Shown piece by piece: positions 34,679-45,417 of a DNA stretch of 64,000 nucleotides. The position numbers and the translations under genes are program-made. The stretch comes from Paenibacillus foliorum (lineage in GTDB: Bacteria > Bacillota > Bacilli > Paenibacillales > NBRC-103111), in the NCBI RefSeq assembly GCF_013141765.1, contig NZ_WHOD01000045.1:186001-250000 (forward strand), written 5' to 3'. Every line of letters starts with the position of its first letter. Position 1 is the stretch's first letter. The notes under the pieces were generated by a model. That model was not told the DNA's origin and made no database searches. It was given only the letters and a program-made list of their open reading frames with translations.

Positions 34679-36781
34679 TTAAGATTGAGCAGGTACTTGT
34701 GGTGTAAGAACAGCCTTGCGAGAAAGATTAACGCGGCCCTGTTGGTCGATTTCGGTTACTTTAACGGTGATAGTGTCCCCAATAGCAACCACATCTTCAA
34801 CTTTAGCTACACGTTCTGTTGAAAGCTGGGAAATGTGAACCAAGCCTTCTTTACCAGGCAAAATCTCCACAAAAGCACCAAATTTCTCAACACGCTTAAC
34901 TGTACCTAAATACGTCTCGCCAACAACTACTTCCTTAACGATACCTTCAATGATTTGACGAGCCTTATCGTTCATCTCTTGATTCGAGGAAGCAATAAAC
35001 ACTCGACCATCTTGCTCGATATCGATCTTCACGCCAGTTTCTTCAATAATTTTATTGATAATTTTACCGCCTGCGCCGATAACATCACGGATTTTGTCCG
35101 GATTGATATGCATGGTAAGAATTTTTGGTGCATATTTGGAGAGTTGTGCTTTAGGCTGTTGAATACGTTCCAGCATTTTACCCAAAATGTGCATTCTGCC
35201 TTTTTTCGCTTGCTCTAGAGCTTGTCCTAAGATAGCACGGTCAATACCGTCAATTTTAATATCCATTTGCAAAGCTGTAACTCCAGCTGCAGTACCTGCT
35301 ACCTTGAAGTCCATGTCGCCAAGATGATCTTCCATCCCTTGAATATCACTTAGGATTGAGAAGTGATCTCCGTCCTTGATTAAGCCCATAGCTACTCCGG
35401 CAACTGGTGATTTAATTGGAACTCCAGCATCCATCATGGCAAGTGTGCTCGCACAAATACTCGCTTGTGAGGTCGATCCGTTAGATTCCAATACTTCAGA
35501 TACAAGACGAATCGTATAAGGGAAATCAGTCTCTGATGGAAGAACTGGCTCTAATGCGCGCTCGCCTAGTGCTCCGTGACCAATTTCACGACGGCCTGGA
35601 GGACGCAAAGGTCTTGCTTCGCCGACACTAAATGGCGGGAAATTATAGTGATGCATAAAGCGTTTGGTTTCTTCCAAATCAAGCCCGTCCAAGATTTGCA
35701 CATCGCCAAGTGCACCAAGCGTACAAACACTCAGAGCCTGCGTTTGTCCACGAGTAAACAAACCGGAACCGTGTGTACGAGGCAGTAAATCGATATCGCA
35801 CTCAATCGGACGAATTTCGTCTAAGCCACGTCCATCCGGTCTAACTTTATCGTGAGTAATGAGTCGACGTACTTCATCTTTAACGATGTCGTAAAGCGTT
35901 TCTTTAACATCAGCCAGCTTCTCCGGCGTTTCTGCATACTCATTTTTGAAATGCTCAACTGTCTCTTCATTAACCACATCGATGGCTTCTTGACGAGCAT
36001 GCTTCTCAGCAATTTTAACAGCTTCAACCAATCTGGCTTGAGCAAATGCTCGAACATCACGGTTGACTTCTTCATTTACTGTATGTAATTTAACTTCCAT
36101 TTTAGGTTTGCCAGCCTCTGAAACTAACTGCTCTTGAATGGCAACGATTTTCTTAATTTCATCATGACCGAACATGATCGCTTCCAACATAACTTCTTCC
36201 GGAACCTCATTGGCCCCTGCTTCAACCATCATGATGGCATCCTTAGTTCCAGCTACCACTAGATGGATATCACTCTTGTCAACCTGCTCCAACGTTGGAT
36301 TAATCACAAACTGACCATCCACACGCCCTACAATTACTCCACCAACCGGACCGTTAAAAGGAACATCTGAGATGCTCAATGCCGCTGAAGTACCAATCAT
36401 AGCTGCAATTTCCGGCGCACACTCTTGGTCTACGCTCATTACGATAGAAACTATTTGTACATCATTACGAAAGCCTTCCGGAAATAAAGGGCGAATCGGG
36501 CGATCGGTTAATCGGCTTGATAATATCGCTTTTTGACTTGGACGACCTTCCCGTTTAATGAAGCCTCCTGGAATTTTACCAACCGCGTACAGACGTTCCT
36601 CGTAGTTTACAGTCAAAGGAAAGAAATCTAGATCCTTAGGTCCTGTCGAAGCTGTCACTGTACACAGCACCACTGTATCTCCATAGCGAACCATTACTGC
36701 AGCATTCGCTTGCTTGGCAAAACGGCCCGTTTCAAGAATTAAGGGACGTCCGCCTAAATCCATTTGCACTCGTTTTTCCAT
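34679..36781 (-). CDS. pnp: Polynucleotide phosphorylase
   Basis: 700 aa phosphorolytic 3'-5' exoribonuclease. Two RNase PH domains (first ends near 220; second contains [30 protein letters not shown] and [19 protein letters not shown]), then a KH domain ([20 protein letters not shown]) and a C-terminal S1 domain ([20 protein letters not shown]). CAGGAGG precedes the ATG. Downstream of rpsO, separated by a 264-nt gap with a structured terminator. Confidence 0.97.
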   Translation of the reverse strand: MEKRVQMDLGGRPLILETGRFAKQANAAVMVRYGDTVVLCTVTASTGPKDLDFFPLTVNYEERLYAVGKIPGGFIKREGRPSQKAILSSRLTDRPIRPLFPEGFRNDVQIVSIVMSVDQECAPEIAAMIGTSAALSISDVPFNGPVGGVIVGRVDGQFVINPTLEQVDKSDIHLVVAGTKDAIMMVEAGANEVPEEVMLEAIMFGHDEIKKIVAIQEQLVSEAGKPKMEVKLHTVNEEVNRDVRAFAQARLVEAVKIAEKHARQEAIDVVNEETVEHFKNEYAETPEKLADVKETLYDIVKDEVRRLITHDKVRPDGRGLDEIRPIECDIDLLPRTHGSGLFTRGQTQALSVCTLGALGDVQILDGLDLEETKRFMHHYNFPPFSVGEARPLRPPGRREIGHGALGERALEPVLPSETDFPYTIRLVSEVLESNGSTSQASICASTLAMMDAGVPIKSPVAGVAMGLIKDGDHFSILSDIQGMEDHLGDMDFKVAGTAAGVTALQMDIKIDGIDRAILGQALEQAKKGRMHILGKMLERIQQPKAQLSKYAPKILTMHINPDKIRDVIGAGGKIINKIIEETGVKIDIEQDGRVFIASSNQEMNDKARQIIEGIVKEVVVGETYLGTVKRVEKFGAFVEILPGKEGLVHISQLSTERVAKVEDVVAIGDTITVKVTEIDQQGRVNLSRKAVLTPQVPAQS

Positions 36782-36957
36782 AAAAACCTCCTGAAAGTTA
36801 TCATAATATCATAAGGAAACTTACTTCATAAGCATCCTCGAAAAATAAAGGTTAGGTTTTACTAATTTAATCTATATAACATTTCTGCATAATGATCAGT
36901 ATTTCCTTCTTTAATCGAAATAAATCTCTTTATTCATAAAGTACGAAGTTATGCATA

Positions 36958-37027
36958 CGAAAAAGCAACCTCGCTATCTGTTGTCCCAGCCCAAACCGGA
37001 CCCGAACAGCAGACAACCATGGTTGCT
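36958..37027 (-). terminator. Long structured terminator between rpsO and pnp
   Basis: Outer stem AGCAACC/GGTTGCT (37021-37027 and 36964-36970) followed by TTTTTCG on the minus strand, enclosing a second stem GTTGTC/GACAAC around a G-rich loop. About 64 nt overall, larger than the other terminators here. It could be an ordinary terminator with an enlarged loop or a structured processing site. Confidence 0.65.
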
Positions 37028-37045
37028 CTTTTGCAGCTAATCCTA

Positions 37046-37315
37046 TTAACGACGCAGTCCCAACTTCGCGATCAATGCGCTGTAGCGGGTAACGTCTTTG
37101 TTTTTCAAATAAGCTAACAATTTACGACGTTGACCTACCATTTTCAAAAGACCACGACGAGAATGATGATCCTTCTTGTGAGTCTTAAGATGGCCAGTCA
37201 AGTTTACAATGTTTTCTGTAAGAATAGCAACTTGCACTTCCGGTGATCCTGTATCGGACTCATGCGTTTTGTGCGTTTGAATCAATTCTTGTTTACGTTC
37301 TTGTGTCAATGCCAT
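37046..37315 (-). CDS. rpsO: 30S ribosomal protein S15
   Basis: 89 aa, complete ([20 protein letters not shown] ... [12 protein letters not shown]), with the rRNA-binding [12 protein letters not shown] segment. Start ATG 37315 follows GGAGGTGACTC. It has its own promoter in the gap after ribF and a roughly 100-nt leader. Order ribF-rpsO-pnp is the usual one. Confidence 0.98.
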   Translation of the reverse strand: MALTQERKQELIQTHKTHESDTGSPEVQVAILTENIVNLTGHLKTHKKDHHSRRGLLKMVGQRRKLLAYLKNKDVTRYSALIAKLGLRR

Positions 37316-37419
37316 TATTGAGTCACCTCCATGAATGATTTGGTATCCCCAAAGGCCCAGAGATCGTCGGAGTTCTCGATTCTCCATGCCAAGGTTCTAA
37401 TGTTGACGTTTCCGACAAC
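37316..37419 (-). ncRNA. Candidate S15-responsive leader of rpsO
   Basis: The region between the likely transcription start and the rpsO start folds into several short pairs, e.g. GGAG-9 nt-CTCC and GAGA/TCTC near 37365-37385. S15 autoregulatory leaders of different architectures are known in Firmicutes; I cannot match this one to a specific class by eye. Confidence 0.35.
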
Positions 37420-37425
37420 TTTTTG

Positions 37426-37434
37426 ATTATAACA
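37426..37434 (-). promoter_or_regulatory. Extended -10 promoter of rpsO
   Basis: Minus strand TGT-TATAAT, a perfect -10 with TGn extension; no good -35 at 17-18 nt. It implies a leader of about 100 nt. Confidence 0.5.
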
Positions 37435-37476
37435 CAGCTTGCTAGGAAAAGTAAAATAATAGTTAGTCATGCTAGA

Positions 37477-38415
37477 TTACGCTAAAAGTAATTTAGCCTG
37501 ATCTGCATCTCTTTGAATTTGTGCTATCAGCTCAGTAACACCCGAAAACTTGCGCTCCGGCCTCAAATAACTGATAAAATCAACGGTCACTTCTTTACCG
37601 TAAATTGACTCCGAAAAATCAAACAGATGCGCCTCTAACGTTGGTTTCTCCAAATTTGACTCAAAGGTTGGCTTGTTTCCAACATTCATCACACTGTTAT
37701 AGGTTTGTCCATCAACGGTAACACGAGCCGCATATACACCTAAGGTCGGGATAAGGAAAGGATCAAGCAAATCAATGTTAGCAGTCGGAAACCCAATCGT
37801 TTTACCTCTTCCATCTCCATGAACAACGATCCCATTTAAGGAGTAAGGCCGTCCCAATAAAGCGTTAGCTTGCTCGAGATTACCAGACAATAGATGTTCA
37901 CGAACCCATGTGCTGCTGACCTTACTTCCATTTTGATGAAACGGTCGTATCACTTCAACAGCAAAACGTCCTTGTGCCAGCTCGCATAAGGTATCCGGTG
38001 TGCCGGCCCCCAGATGGCCAAAGGTGAAATCAAACCCTACAATGACGGTATTGACTTTCATCGGTACGAGCATATTTTCAACAAACTCTGAAGGAGAAAC
38101 CTTCATCAGTTCATTATTGAAAGACACGATGTACATGTTATCTACACCTAATGCTTCCATTAGCCGTTTCTTTTGCTCCACAGGAGTCAGAAGCTGAACG
38201 TATTTGCATTGGCCCAGCACTTGTCTCGGATGAGGATGAAACGTCATTATAGAAGCAGGGATTCGCAAGCCTTCAGCGGTATGAATAGCACGCTTGATAA
38301 CTTCCTGATGTCCCAAATGAACACCGTCGAAATCTCCAATGGCTAGTACCTGCGGCCCCATATTTGAGAGATTGCTTTGTGATATTATAGGATATCCTAA
38401 TTCTAGCGATTGCAT
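37477..38415 (-). CDS. ribF: Bifunctional riboflavin kinase / FAD synthetase
   Basis: 312 aa. The N-terminal FMN adenylyltransferase domain has AIGDFDGVHLGHQEVI; the C-terminal kinase has GDGRGKTIGFPTANIDL and VMNVGNKPTF. It makes FMN and FAD. Start ATG 38415 (MQSLELGYP) preferred over GTG 38430, whose G overlaps the AGGTGA ribosome site. Follows truB by 42 nt. Confidence 0.95.
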   Translation of the reverse strand: MQSLELGYPIISQSNLSNMGPQVLAIGDFDGVHLGHQEVIKRAIHTAEGLRIPASIMTFHPHPRQVLGQCKYVQLLTPVEQKKRLMEALGVDNMYIVSFNNELMKVSPSEFVENMLVPMKVNTVIVGFDFTFGHLGAGTPDTLCELAQGRFAVEVIRPFHQNGSKVSSTWVREHLLSGNLEQANALLGRPYSLNGIVVHGDGRGKTIGFPTANIDLLDPFLIPTLGVYAARVTVDGQTYNSVMNVGNKPTFESNLEKPTLEAHLFDFSESIYGKEVTVDFISYLRPERKFSGVTELIAQIQRDADQAKLLLA

Positions 38416-38457
38416 GAATACAAAGTTCACCTACAATTCTTATGAGACAATAACATG

Positions 38458-39381
38458 CTAAGAGAACACTTTTACTGGGCGAAGCTCCGCGCTGCCTGAA
38501 TCCCATTGAAAAATTCCAATAAATTGGGCATTCGGGGAATAGGCTGTTATTATCTGATCTTGTATAGCAAGAAGCTGCTCTTCGGATGGTGTAAAAAGAA
38601 TCTTTTGACCGAGAAGCGCTCTGCGGGTTTGTTCTTCGTTTAAATTTACAGATGGTAAATGAGCTAACGCTCTTTGTGCAGGTATTAGCTTCTGAGCAAG
38701 CGTACCTTGTAGCAGCTCCTGCTCAATCTGCTCCAAAGTTAGGCATTGCTCGGGTCCAATGCTTCCTGTAGATGTACGAACTAAGTCCGACATTACAGCT
38801 GGATAACCTAATTTCTTACCCATATCTACACATAATGTACGAATATAGGTTCCTTTCGAGCATTGAACATGAAAGCGAATTTCAGGACATGGAAGATCTA
38901 GATCCATTTGCAAAATATCGATTTTGTAGATGGTTACCTTCCTTGCTTTACGTTCCACTTCCAATCCTTGACGAGCCAACTCATACAAGCGTTTGCCGTC
39001 TACTTTTACAGCCGAGTACATAGGAGGAACTTGTTCGATCTCCCCAACGAAAGAAGAGATAACATCCTCCACTTGGATTTGCGTCAGACGAACCTCATCA
39101 GCACGCTCAATTACCTCTCCGCCTGCATCCTCCGTGTCTGTAGCAAAACCAATCTTCAGTGTTGCCTCATAAGCTTTGGGAAGCTCTTGAATATATTCCA
39201 CAAGACGTGTAGCACGCCCAATACATAGCGGTAATACACCAGTCACCTGTGGGTCAAGTGTTCCTGTGTGCCCGATGCGTTTAATTCTGAGAATTCCCCG
39301 GACTTTGGCCACCACATCATGGGAAGTAAACCCCTTGGGCTTCCATACTGGAAGTATACCTTCGAATGTTTCTTTTGTCAT
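38458..39381 (-). CDS. truB: tRNA pseudouridine(55) synthase
   Basis: 307 aa. Motif I GILPVWKPKGFTSHDVVAKV and the catalytic aspartate in RIGHTGTLDPQVTGVLPLC, then YEATLKIGFATDTEDAGGE and FHVQCSKGTYIRTLC. It makes the universal pseudouridine at tRNA position 55. The ATG overlaps the nrnA stop codon as ATGA. Confidence 0.96.
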   Translation of the reverse strand: MTKETFEGILPVWKPKGFTSHDVVAKVRGILRIKRIGHTGTLDPQVTGVLPLCIGRATRLVEYIQELPKAYEATLKIGFATDTEDAGGEVIERADEVRLTQIQVEDVISSFVGEIEQVPPMYSAVKVDGKRLYELARQGLEVERKARKVTIYKIDILQMDLDLPCPEIRFHVQCSKGTYIRTLCVDMGKKLGYPAVMSDLVRTSTGSIGPEQCLTLEQIEQELLQGTLAQKLIPAQRALAHLPSVNLNEEQTRRALLGQKILFTPSEEQLLAIQDQIITAYSPNAQFIGIFQWDSGSAELRPVKVFS

Positions 39382-40382
39382 GCTAATGCCAACCCTACTT
39401 CCTTAACAACCTGTTGGACCGCTTCCTCTAAAGTACCGTAAACCGCACACCCCGCAGCACGCACGTGGCCGCCACCGCCGAACTTCTTGGCTACTTGCGC
39501 TACATCCACTTTACCGGAAGACCGTAAGCTTATCTTTACAACGCCACCTGCTTTTTCTTTGAAAAGCAAGCCTACTTCAACACCCTCGACATTACGAGGA
39601 TAATTGACAAGACCGTCCAGGTCATCACTTGAAGCTCCGCTGCTAACCAAGTCCTGCAGTGAAACTGCAAGCCAACCTACTTGATTGCCGTGAGCAAATG
39701 CTAATGTATTCAAACTACTTTTGATTATAGAAATTTGTGGATAGGTAAGCTTCTCCAGAAGATGCTCTGCTAATTCATGACCTTTAACGCCACGCTTCAG
39801 CATGTCTGCAGCAATATTCATTACCTTGGCTGAAGTGTTAGCATACCGAAAGCCGCCTGTATCTGTCAGCAAGCCTGAATAAATACATACGTTCAACTCG
39901 TAGGACAATGAAATATTCAATTGAATAGCTAGATCATATAGGATCTCAACAGTAGCTGCAGCCGTATCCATTACTAAGTTAACGCTGCCAAAACGGTCGT
40001 TGGTTGCATGATGATCGATATTCAGAATTTTTGCCTCACCTGTAAATAACTTGTGCACGCTACCGATTCGAGAATAATCCGCACAATCCACACTGATGAT
40101 ATTTTGATATGTAATTACGGAGGCAGTATCCGCTTCATAGTTAACTATAGAATGCTGACCTGCCGCCATATACATGAACTTGTCTGGCATACGTCCTTCA
40201 TTGATCAAAGTAAACCGTTTGCCCAAAGCACTCAATATCCAAGCAACCGCAAATGTTGACCCAGCAGCGTCACCATCCGGTTGGATGTGTGACACTACCA
40301 GGAAATCATCATTGGTCAGAATGAAGTGAGCTGCGGCTTCCAATTCGGCTGCGTAAGCTTCGGAATGAGACGATACCGTCAT
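39378..40382 (-). CDS. nrnA: Oligoribonuclease / 3'-phosphoadenosine 5'-phosphate phosphatase (DHH family)
   Basis: 334 aa. DHH motifs: [38 protein letters not shown]1 domain ends with [16 protein letters not shown]. NrnA degrades nanoRNA and pAp in Firmicutes that lack Orn. Its ATG overlaps the rbfA stop (ATGA). Position between rbfA and truB matches Bacillus ytqI-type neighbours in many Firmicutes translation operons. Confidence 0.93.
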   Translation of the reverse strand: MTVSSHSEAYAAELEAAAHFILTNDDFLVVSHIQPDGDAAGSTFAVAWILSALGKRFTLINEGRMPDKFMYMAAGQHSIVNYEADTASVITYQNIISVDCADYSRIGSVHKLFTGEAKILNIDHHATNDRFGSVNLVMDTAAATVEILYDLAIQLNISLSYELNVCIYSGLLTDTGGFRYANTSAKVMNIAADMLKRGVKGHELAEHLLEKLTYPQISIIKSSLNTLAFAHGNQVGWLAVSLQDLVSSGASSDDLDGLVNYPRNVEGVEVGLLFKEKAGGVVKISLRSSGKVDVAQVAKKFGGGGHVRAAGCAVYGTLEEAVQQVVKEVGLALA

Positions 40383-40735
40383 AGCCCGGCGTTCTCCCCA
40401 TTAACTTGATCCAATAGACGCTCAATCTTAGTACCGTAATCAATTGAGGCGTCAAAACGGAACAGCAATTCTGGAATTTTGCGCAACCGAATTCTTTTAC
40501 CAATCTCCGAACGGATAAACCCGCTGCCGCGGCCCAGTGCTTTCAATGTTTCTTCCTTCTGTTCATCGGTCCCTAGCACACTAAGGAAAATTTTGGCCTG
40601 AGATAAGTCATTCGTGAGATCAACGCCGGTCACTGTAATAAAACCGATACGCGGATCTTTCATTTCTGACTGTATGATCTGGCTTAATTCCTTCTTAATT
40701 TGCTCTCCGACTCTTCCTACACGTACTCGAGCCAT
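40379..40735 (-). CDS. rbfA: Ribosome-binding factor A
   Basis: 118 aa KH-fold factor for 16S rRNA 5' end maturation and 30S assembly. [35 protein letters not shown] and [15 protein letters not shown] are typical. AGAGGTGATC precedes the ATG only 5 nt after infB; B. subtilis ylxP, normally between them, is absent. Confidence 0.96.
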   Translation of the reverse strand: MARVRVGRVGEQIKKELSQIIQSEMKDPRIGFITVTGVDLTNDLSQAKIFLSVLGTDEQKEETLKALGRGSGFIRSEIGKRIRLRKIPELLFRFDASIDYGTKIERLLDQVNGENAGL

Positions 40736-40740
40736 TCAGA

Positions 40741-43590
40741 TCACCTCTCAACAGTTTCCATAACGAAGGCTTCAATAATGTCGCCCTCTTTAATATCGTT
40801 GAATTTATCTAGAGATATACCACACTCATAACCTTGCGCTACTTCTTTCGCATCGTCCTTGAATCGTTTTAGCGAGTCAATGTTGCCCTCAAAAACGACA
40901 ATTCCAGCGCGGATCAAGCGCATTTGTGCGTTACGTGCGATTTTCCCAGAGGTGATCATACAACCTGCAATAACCCCGATTTTGGAAACTTTGAATACAT
41001 TACGAACTTCAGCTTGGCCAATAATATTCTCTTTGTAGATTGGATCAAGCATCCCTTTCATAGCATGTTCAATTTCTTCCATTACTTTGTAGATGATGCT
41101 GTGCAGACGAATGTCCACTTTTTCTTGATCAGCGGTGTTTTTAGCCTGTGGCTCCGGACGAACGTTAAATCCGATCACGATAGCATTGGATGCAGAGGCT
41201 AATATTACATCGGACTCGGTAATTGCGCCAACTCCATGATGCAAGATTTTAACACGTACGCCTTCAATATCGATTTTCTCCAAAGAACCACGCAGTGCTT
41301 CAACTGAACCTTGAACGTCACCTTTGATGATAACATTAAGATCTTTAATTTCACCATCTTTGATGTGTTTATACAAATCATCCAAGGTAACTCGAACATT
41401 TGCGCCCATCTCTGATTGTCTCAAGCTTACTGCACGTTTTTCAGCAATAGCTCTTGCCTTACGCTCATCCTCGAAGCAAATAAACGGATCTCCAGCCTGC
41501 GGCACCTCAGTTAAACCCGTGATTTCAACTGGAGTCGAAGGGCCTGCTTCTTTTAATTTCTTGCCTTTATCGTTAACCATTGCACGAACACGACCGAAGC
41601 AAACACCAGCTACAAAGCTGTCGCCAACTCTCAATGTACCATGCTGGATCAAGACACGAGCAACCGGACCTTTACCTTTGTCAAGCTCTGCTTCAATAAC
41701 TGTACCTCTAGCACGTTTATTAGGGTTAGCTTTAATCTCTTGAACCTCAGCTACCAATAAAATCATGTCAAGAAGATTCTCGAGTCCGATACGCTGTTTC
41801 GCGGAAATGTTACAGAATATCGTGTCGCCGCCCCACTCTTCCGGAACGAGTTCATACTCGGTAAGCGCCTGTTTGATTTTTTCAGGATCAGCGCCCTCTT
41901 TATCTACTTTATTAACTGCAACGATAATAGGCACTTTAGCAGCCTTAGCATGAGCAATTGCTTCAACCGTTTGCGGCATAACACCGTCGTCTGCGGCAAC
42001 AACAATTATCGTAATATCGGTTACTTGAGCTCCACGCGCACGCATCGATGTAAAGGCTTCGTGACCCGGTGTATCAAGGAATGTAATTTTCTTGTTATGA
42101 GTTTCAACTTGATACGCACCGATGTGCTGGGTAATACCCCCTGCTTCGCCTTCCGTAACACTTGTTTTACGGATAGCATCCAACAACGTTGTTTTACCAT
42201 GATCTACGTGACCCATGATAGTAACAACCGGTGGACGTTCAAACAGATCCTCTTCTTCATCTTTTTCCTCGAACTGTTCGAACTTGTCTTCCTCAACCGG
42301 AATTTTCAGTTCTACTTCTACTTTATAATCACCTGCAAGCAATTGAATCGCATCCAGATCAAGCTCTTGGTTAATGGTAGCCATTACACCAAGGAACAAC
42401 AGCTTCTTGATAACTTCAGAAGCATCCTTATGGAGAGACTTCGCCATTTCACCTACCGTCATAGTTCCACGGACAATAATTTTCTTAGGTGTATTATCAA
42501 TCTTTTCTTTCTTGACCGTTTCTTGCTGGTATCTGCCTTTGTTATTACCTCTGTTATTGCCTCTATTGTTAGGGCCTCTAGACGAACTGAATTTGTTGTC
42601 GTCATAGCGCTTTTCATTAGGTTTGGTTTTCTTGGCTAGCTTATTTTCTTGCTCTCCATCAACGGGTCTTGCACCACCCACAGACTTGTTAAATGGGCTG
42701 GAGCTTCCAGCGCTTCTTTGCTCAAATGGCTTGCGCTGTTCAAAAGAACCTTGTCCCTGAGGACGGCTCGATCTTTGATCGCCTGGGCGTCCGGCATTAC
42801 CGGCAGCAGTTCCGCTTGGACGGTTAGCTTGCTGTCCTTGACCACCTTGGTACCCGCCTGGACGACTTTGGCCGCCGCTTGGTTGGCTGCTGCTGCGTTG
42901 TTGGTAGCCTCCGCCTTGGCCGCCTTGTTGACCACCACTTGATTGGCCGCTGCGTTGTTGGTAGCCTCCGCTGCCCTGCTGGCTGCCTGGTTGGCCGCTG
43001 CGCTGTTGATACCCACCTTGGCCGCCTTGTTGACCGCCACTGCGCTGCTGGTAGCTACCTTGCTGGCCGCCTTGTTGACCACTGCGCTGCTGATATCCAC
43101 CGCTTTGCTGTGATCCTTGGCCTTGAGGCCTGTTGCCTTGATAACCTGAACGCTGCTGCCCTTGAGAGCTGCCGCCTGCTTGACTGCTTGAGCCTTGGCT
43201 CTGTTGGGAACTAGCAGGTCTTGGAGCTGGTGCTGCTGTTTGAGTTGACGCTGCTTGAACCGGCTTATCTGCTTCCGGCTGAGCTTGTTGAACCTGCGGC
43301 TGAACTGGTGCTGCTGCTTGAGCTTGTGGCTGAGGCGTCACCTGCTGTGCCGTCTCCTTGGTAGCTGTGCTAACCGGTGTTGTACTGCGCTTGGCAGCAG
43401 CGTTTGCTTTAACATCTTTAAAAAACTTCTCTACACTATCCACTGTATTATTCTCCATTACGCTCATATGATTATTAACCGGGATACCTAGTCTTTTTAA
43501 TATTGTTATAATCTCTTTGCTACTCATATTTAAAGACTTAGCATATTCGTATACTCTTAGTTTTTCCTTATTGTTGTCTTGATTACTCAA
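40741..43590 (-). CDS. infB: Translation initiation factor IF-2 with long Gln/Gly-rich repeat region
   Basis: 949 aa, longer than B. subtilis IF2 (about 716). First IF2-N domain at residues 5-60, then a roughly 300-residue low-complexity segment (65-365), second IF2-N domain (about 370-425), G domain with [12 protein letters not shown] at 460-470, DTPGHEAF and [10 protein letters not shown], and beta-barrel/C domains that bind initiator tRNA. The low-complexity part first is Gln/Ala/Pro-rich, then carries five YQQRS units separated by Gly/Gln/Ser. Start TTG at 43590 behind GGAGGT, overlapping ylxQ by 8 nt. Confidence 0.97.
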   Translation of the reverse strand: MSNQDNNKEKLRVYEYAKSLNMSSKEIITILKRLGIPVNNHMSVMENNTVDSVEKFFKDVKANAAAKRSTTPVSTATKETAQQVTPQPQAQAAAPVQPQVQQAQPEADKPVQAASTQTAAPAPRPASSQQSQGSSSQAGGSSQGQQRSGYQGNRPQGQGSQQSGGYQQRSGQQGGQQGSYQQRSGGQQGGQGGYQQRSGQPGSQQGSGGYQQRSGQSSGGQQGGQGGGYQQRSSSQPSGGQSRPGGYQGGQGQQANRPSGTAAGNAGRPGDQRSSRPQGQGSFEQRKPFEQRSAGSSSPFNKSVGGARPVDGEQENKLAKKTKPNEKRYDDNKFSSSRGPNNRGNNRGNNKGRYQQETVKKEKIDNTPKKIIVRGTMTVGEMAKSLHKDASEVIKKLLFLGVMATINQELDLDAIQLLAGDYKVEVELKIPVEEDKFEQFEEKDEEEDLFERPPVVTIMGHVDHGKTTLLDAIRKTSVTEGEAGGITQHIGAYQVETHNKKITFLDTPGHEAFTSMRARGAQVTDITIIVVAADDGVMPQTVEAIAHAKAAKVPIIVAVNKVDKEGADPEKIKQALTEYELVPEEWGGDTIFCNISAKQRIGLENLLDMILLVAEVQEIKANPNKRARGTVIEAELDKGKGPVARVLIQHGTLRVGDSFVAGVCFGRVRAMVNDKGKKLKEAGPSTPVEITGLTEVPQAGDPFICFEDERKARAIAEKRAVSLRQSEMGANVRVTLDDLYKHIKDGEIKDLNVIIKGDVQGSVEALRGSLEKIDIEGVRVKILHHGVGAITESDVILASASNAIVIGFNVRPEPQAKNTADQEKVDIRLHSIIYKVMEEIEHAMKGMLDPIYKENIIGQAEVRNVFKVSKIGVIAGCMITSGKIARNAQMRLIRAGIVVFEGNIDSLKRFKDDAKEVAQGYECGISLDKFNDIKEGDIIEAFVMETVER
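42690..43205 (-). repeat. Gln/Gly/Ser low-complexity repeats within infB
   Basis: Residues about 130-300 of IF2. YQQRS recurs at residues 166, 180, 194, 210 and 229 with SGQ/GGQ spacers, then looser [10 protein letters not shown] units. The DNA is correspondingly repetitive and gives long spurious antisense ORFs. Confidence 0.9.
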
Positions 43591-43912
43591 TACTGTCCAC
43601 CTCCGTACGATTTTCCAGACTTTTCTTCAGCATTTTCGCAAACCCCGCATCGGTCACGGCTATAACAACTCGTGATTCCTTTCCGATGCTTGCTCCCAAC
43701 TGTTCACGGCTGCCGTACTGATGTAGGGGAACACGATAGGTATTGCATTTATCGCCCACTTTTTTACTTGTATTAACCGCAGCATCTTCAGCTACAATGA
43801 CAAGCTTAGCCTCGCCCTTACGAACTGAATCAATAACGGATTCTTCACCTGTAGTTATCTTGCCCGCTCTCATGGCCATACCTAGGTTATTAAAAAAATT
43901 ATTCTTCATCAT
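43583..43912 (-). CDS. ylxQ: YlxQ, L7Ae-family RNA-binding protein
   Basis: 109 aa from ATG 43912 ([18 protein letters not shown]); the next in-frame ATG is at 43909. The L7Ae/L30e fold is shown by [28 protein letters not shown] and [18 protein letters not shown]. It probably binds kink-turn RNA; cellular role unclear. It overlaps ylxR by 14 nt and infB by 8 nt. Confidence 0.9.
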   Translation of the reverse strand: MMKNNFFNNLGMAMRAGKITTGEESVIDSVRKGEAKLVIVAEDAAVNTSKKVGDKCNTYRVPLHQYGSREQLGASIGKESRVVIAVTDAGFAKMLKKSLENRTEVDSIE

Positions 43913-44213
43913 CCACCGCTGCTTCCTTACCGGCAATAAATTCATCTTCCACTTTGATGAAATCTTGCTCCAAAGCATCGTAGATGTCTGCACTTACCGT
44001 TTGCTTTAATGCGCGGTCTAAGGCCTTGCTCTTCTTAGCCAGCTTAAAACAGGATAACTTTCCACAAAGGTAGGCTCCCCGTCCAGCTTTTTTACCGCTC
44101 AAATCTATCAGTATTTCGTCACTTGGCGTTTTGACAACGCGGATCAATTCTCTTTTCGCCATCATTTGCTGGCATGCAACGCATTTACGAAGAGGAATTT
44201 TTCTTTGCTTCAT
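43899..44213 (-). CDS. ylxR: YlxR family protein (RNase P modulator RnpM)
   Basis: 104 aa, DUF448. Motif RKCVACQQMMAKRELIRVV and KKAGRGAYLCGKLSCFKLA are diagnostic. B. subtilis YlxR has been shown to bind RNase P RNA and modulate its activity (RnpM). GGAGGTGATC precedes the ATG. The tail is acidic (AAVDDEE). Confidence 0.93.
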   Translation of the reverse strand: MKQRKIPLRKCVACQQMMAKRELIRVVKTPSDEILIDLSGKKAGRGAYLCGKLSCFKLAKKSKALDRALKQTVSADIYDALEQDFIKVEDEFIAGKEAAVDDEE

Positions 44214-44280
44214 CCATGATCACCTCCGGTGCAACCGCACAGCGTATATATGTCGCCCACTACCGTACCGGCTGCTGGAC

Positions 44281-45378
44281 TCAGTCAACGCTTATTGAAT
44301 CCTGGTTCATTTCATCATTGTATGTTTTCGGGCGGCCATATTCTTGCTCAGCCTGCGTCTCACTCTTGATGTCAATCTTCCAGCCCGTCAATTTAGCAGC
44401 TAGCCGCGCATTTTGACCCTTAATCCCGATAGCTAAAGAAAGCTGATAATCGGGTACAATCACCCGTGCCATCTTCTCGCTTTCGAACACATTTACTTCC
44501 AGCACCTTCGATGGACTCAATGCGTTCGCTACATACTCATCCACTTGCTCGATCCAACGCACAATATCGATCTTCTCGCCTTTTAGTTCGTTCACTATGG
44601 TTTGCACGCGCATCCCCTTGGGACCTACACAGGAACCAACCGGATCTACCTCTGCATTGCGGGAATGAACGGCAATTTTAGAACGAAAGCCAGCTTCTCT
44701 GGCAACCGAACGAATTTCAACAACACCGTCAAAAATTTCTGGTACCTCCAACTCAAAAAGACGCTTCAGTAAACCAGGATGCGTACGAGATAAAATAATT
44801 TGTGGCCCTTTGGTTGTGTTCTCAACCTTAGTTATATAGGCTTTAACCCTATCGCCTTGTTTAAATTTATCGGTCGGCATCAATTCGGTCAAAGGCAGTG
44901 CTGCCTCAATTTTACCTAAATCAATGTAAATATTACGCAAATCCTGACGTTGTACAATACCTGTAACGATATCCTCTTCTTTATCAACAAAAGCATTATA
45001 GATTAATCCGCGCTCCGCTTCACGTATACGTTGAGTAACTACTTGTTTCGCTGTTTGTGCTGCGATCCGCCCAAAGTCGCGTGGTGTAACCTCAATTTCA
45101 ACAATATCATTCAGTTGGTAGTTTGCATTAATTTCGCGCGAAGCTTCCAACGATATTTCCAGACGCGGATCCAATACATCATCCACAACCGTTTTACGAG
45201 CGTACACTTTAATCAATCCAGTGTGACGATTAATGTCGACACGGACATTCTGGGCTGTATTGAAATTTCGTTTATAGCTTGAGATTAGTGCAGCCTCGAT
45301 CGCATCGATCAACACTTCCTTGGCTATACCTTTCTCCCTTTCGATTTCCGACAGAGCATCAATAAAATCGGTATTCAT
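44281..45378 (-). CDS. nusA: Transcription termination/antitermination factor NusA
   Basis: 365 aa, the Firmicutes length without the C-terminal acidic repeats of E. coli. N-terminal RNA-polymerase-binding domain (MNTDFIDALSEIEREKGI), S1 domain (RGLIYNAFVDKEEDIVTGIV), and two KH domains (VDPVGSCVGPKGMRVQTIV, SLAIGIKGQNARLAAKLTGW). Ends after the KH part in a short acidic tail. Downstream of rimP by 39 nt. Confidence 0.97.
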   Translation of the reverse strand: MNTDFIDALSEIEREKGIAKEVLIDAIEAALISSYKRNFNTAQNVRVDINRHTGLIKVYARKTVVDDVLDPRLEISLEASREINANYQLNDIVEIEVTPRDFGRIAAQTAKQVVTQRIREAERGLIYNAFVDKEEDIVTGIVQRQDLRNIYIDLGKIEAALPLTELMPTDKFKQGDRVKAYITKVENTTKGPQIILSRTHPGLLKRLFELEVPEIFDGVVEIRSVAREAGFRSKIAVHSRNAEVDPVGSCVGPKGMRVQTIVNELKGEKIDIVRWIEQVDEYVANALSPSKVLEVNVFESEKMARVIVPDYQLSLAIGIKGQNARLAAKLTGWKIDIKSETQAEQEYGRPKTYNDEMNQDSISVD

Positions 45379-45417
45379 TTGAACGGAGTTCCCCCTCTCA
45401 TAAAATCCACAATTTAT

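Noticed and set aside
41950..42639. 229-aa plus-strand ORF opposite infB
   Set aside because: Shadow of the IF2 coding frame; its amino-acid makeup (Phe/Asn/Arg runs) is typical of reversed coding sequence.
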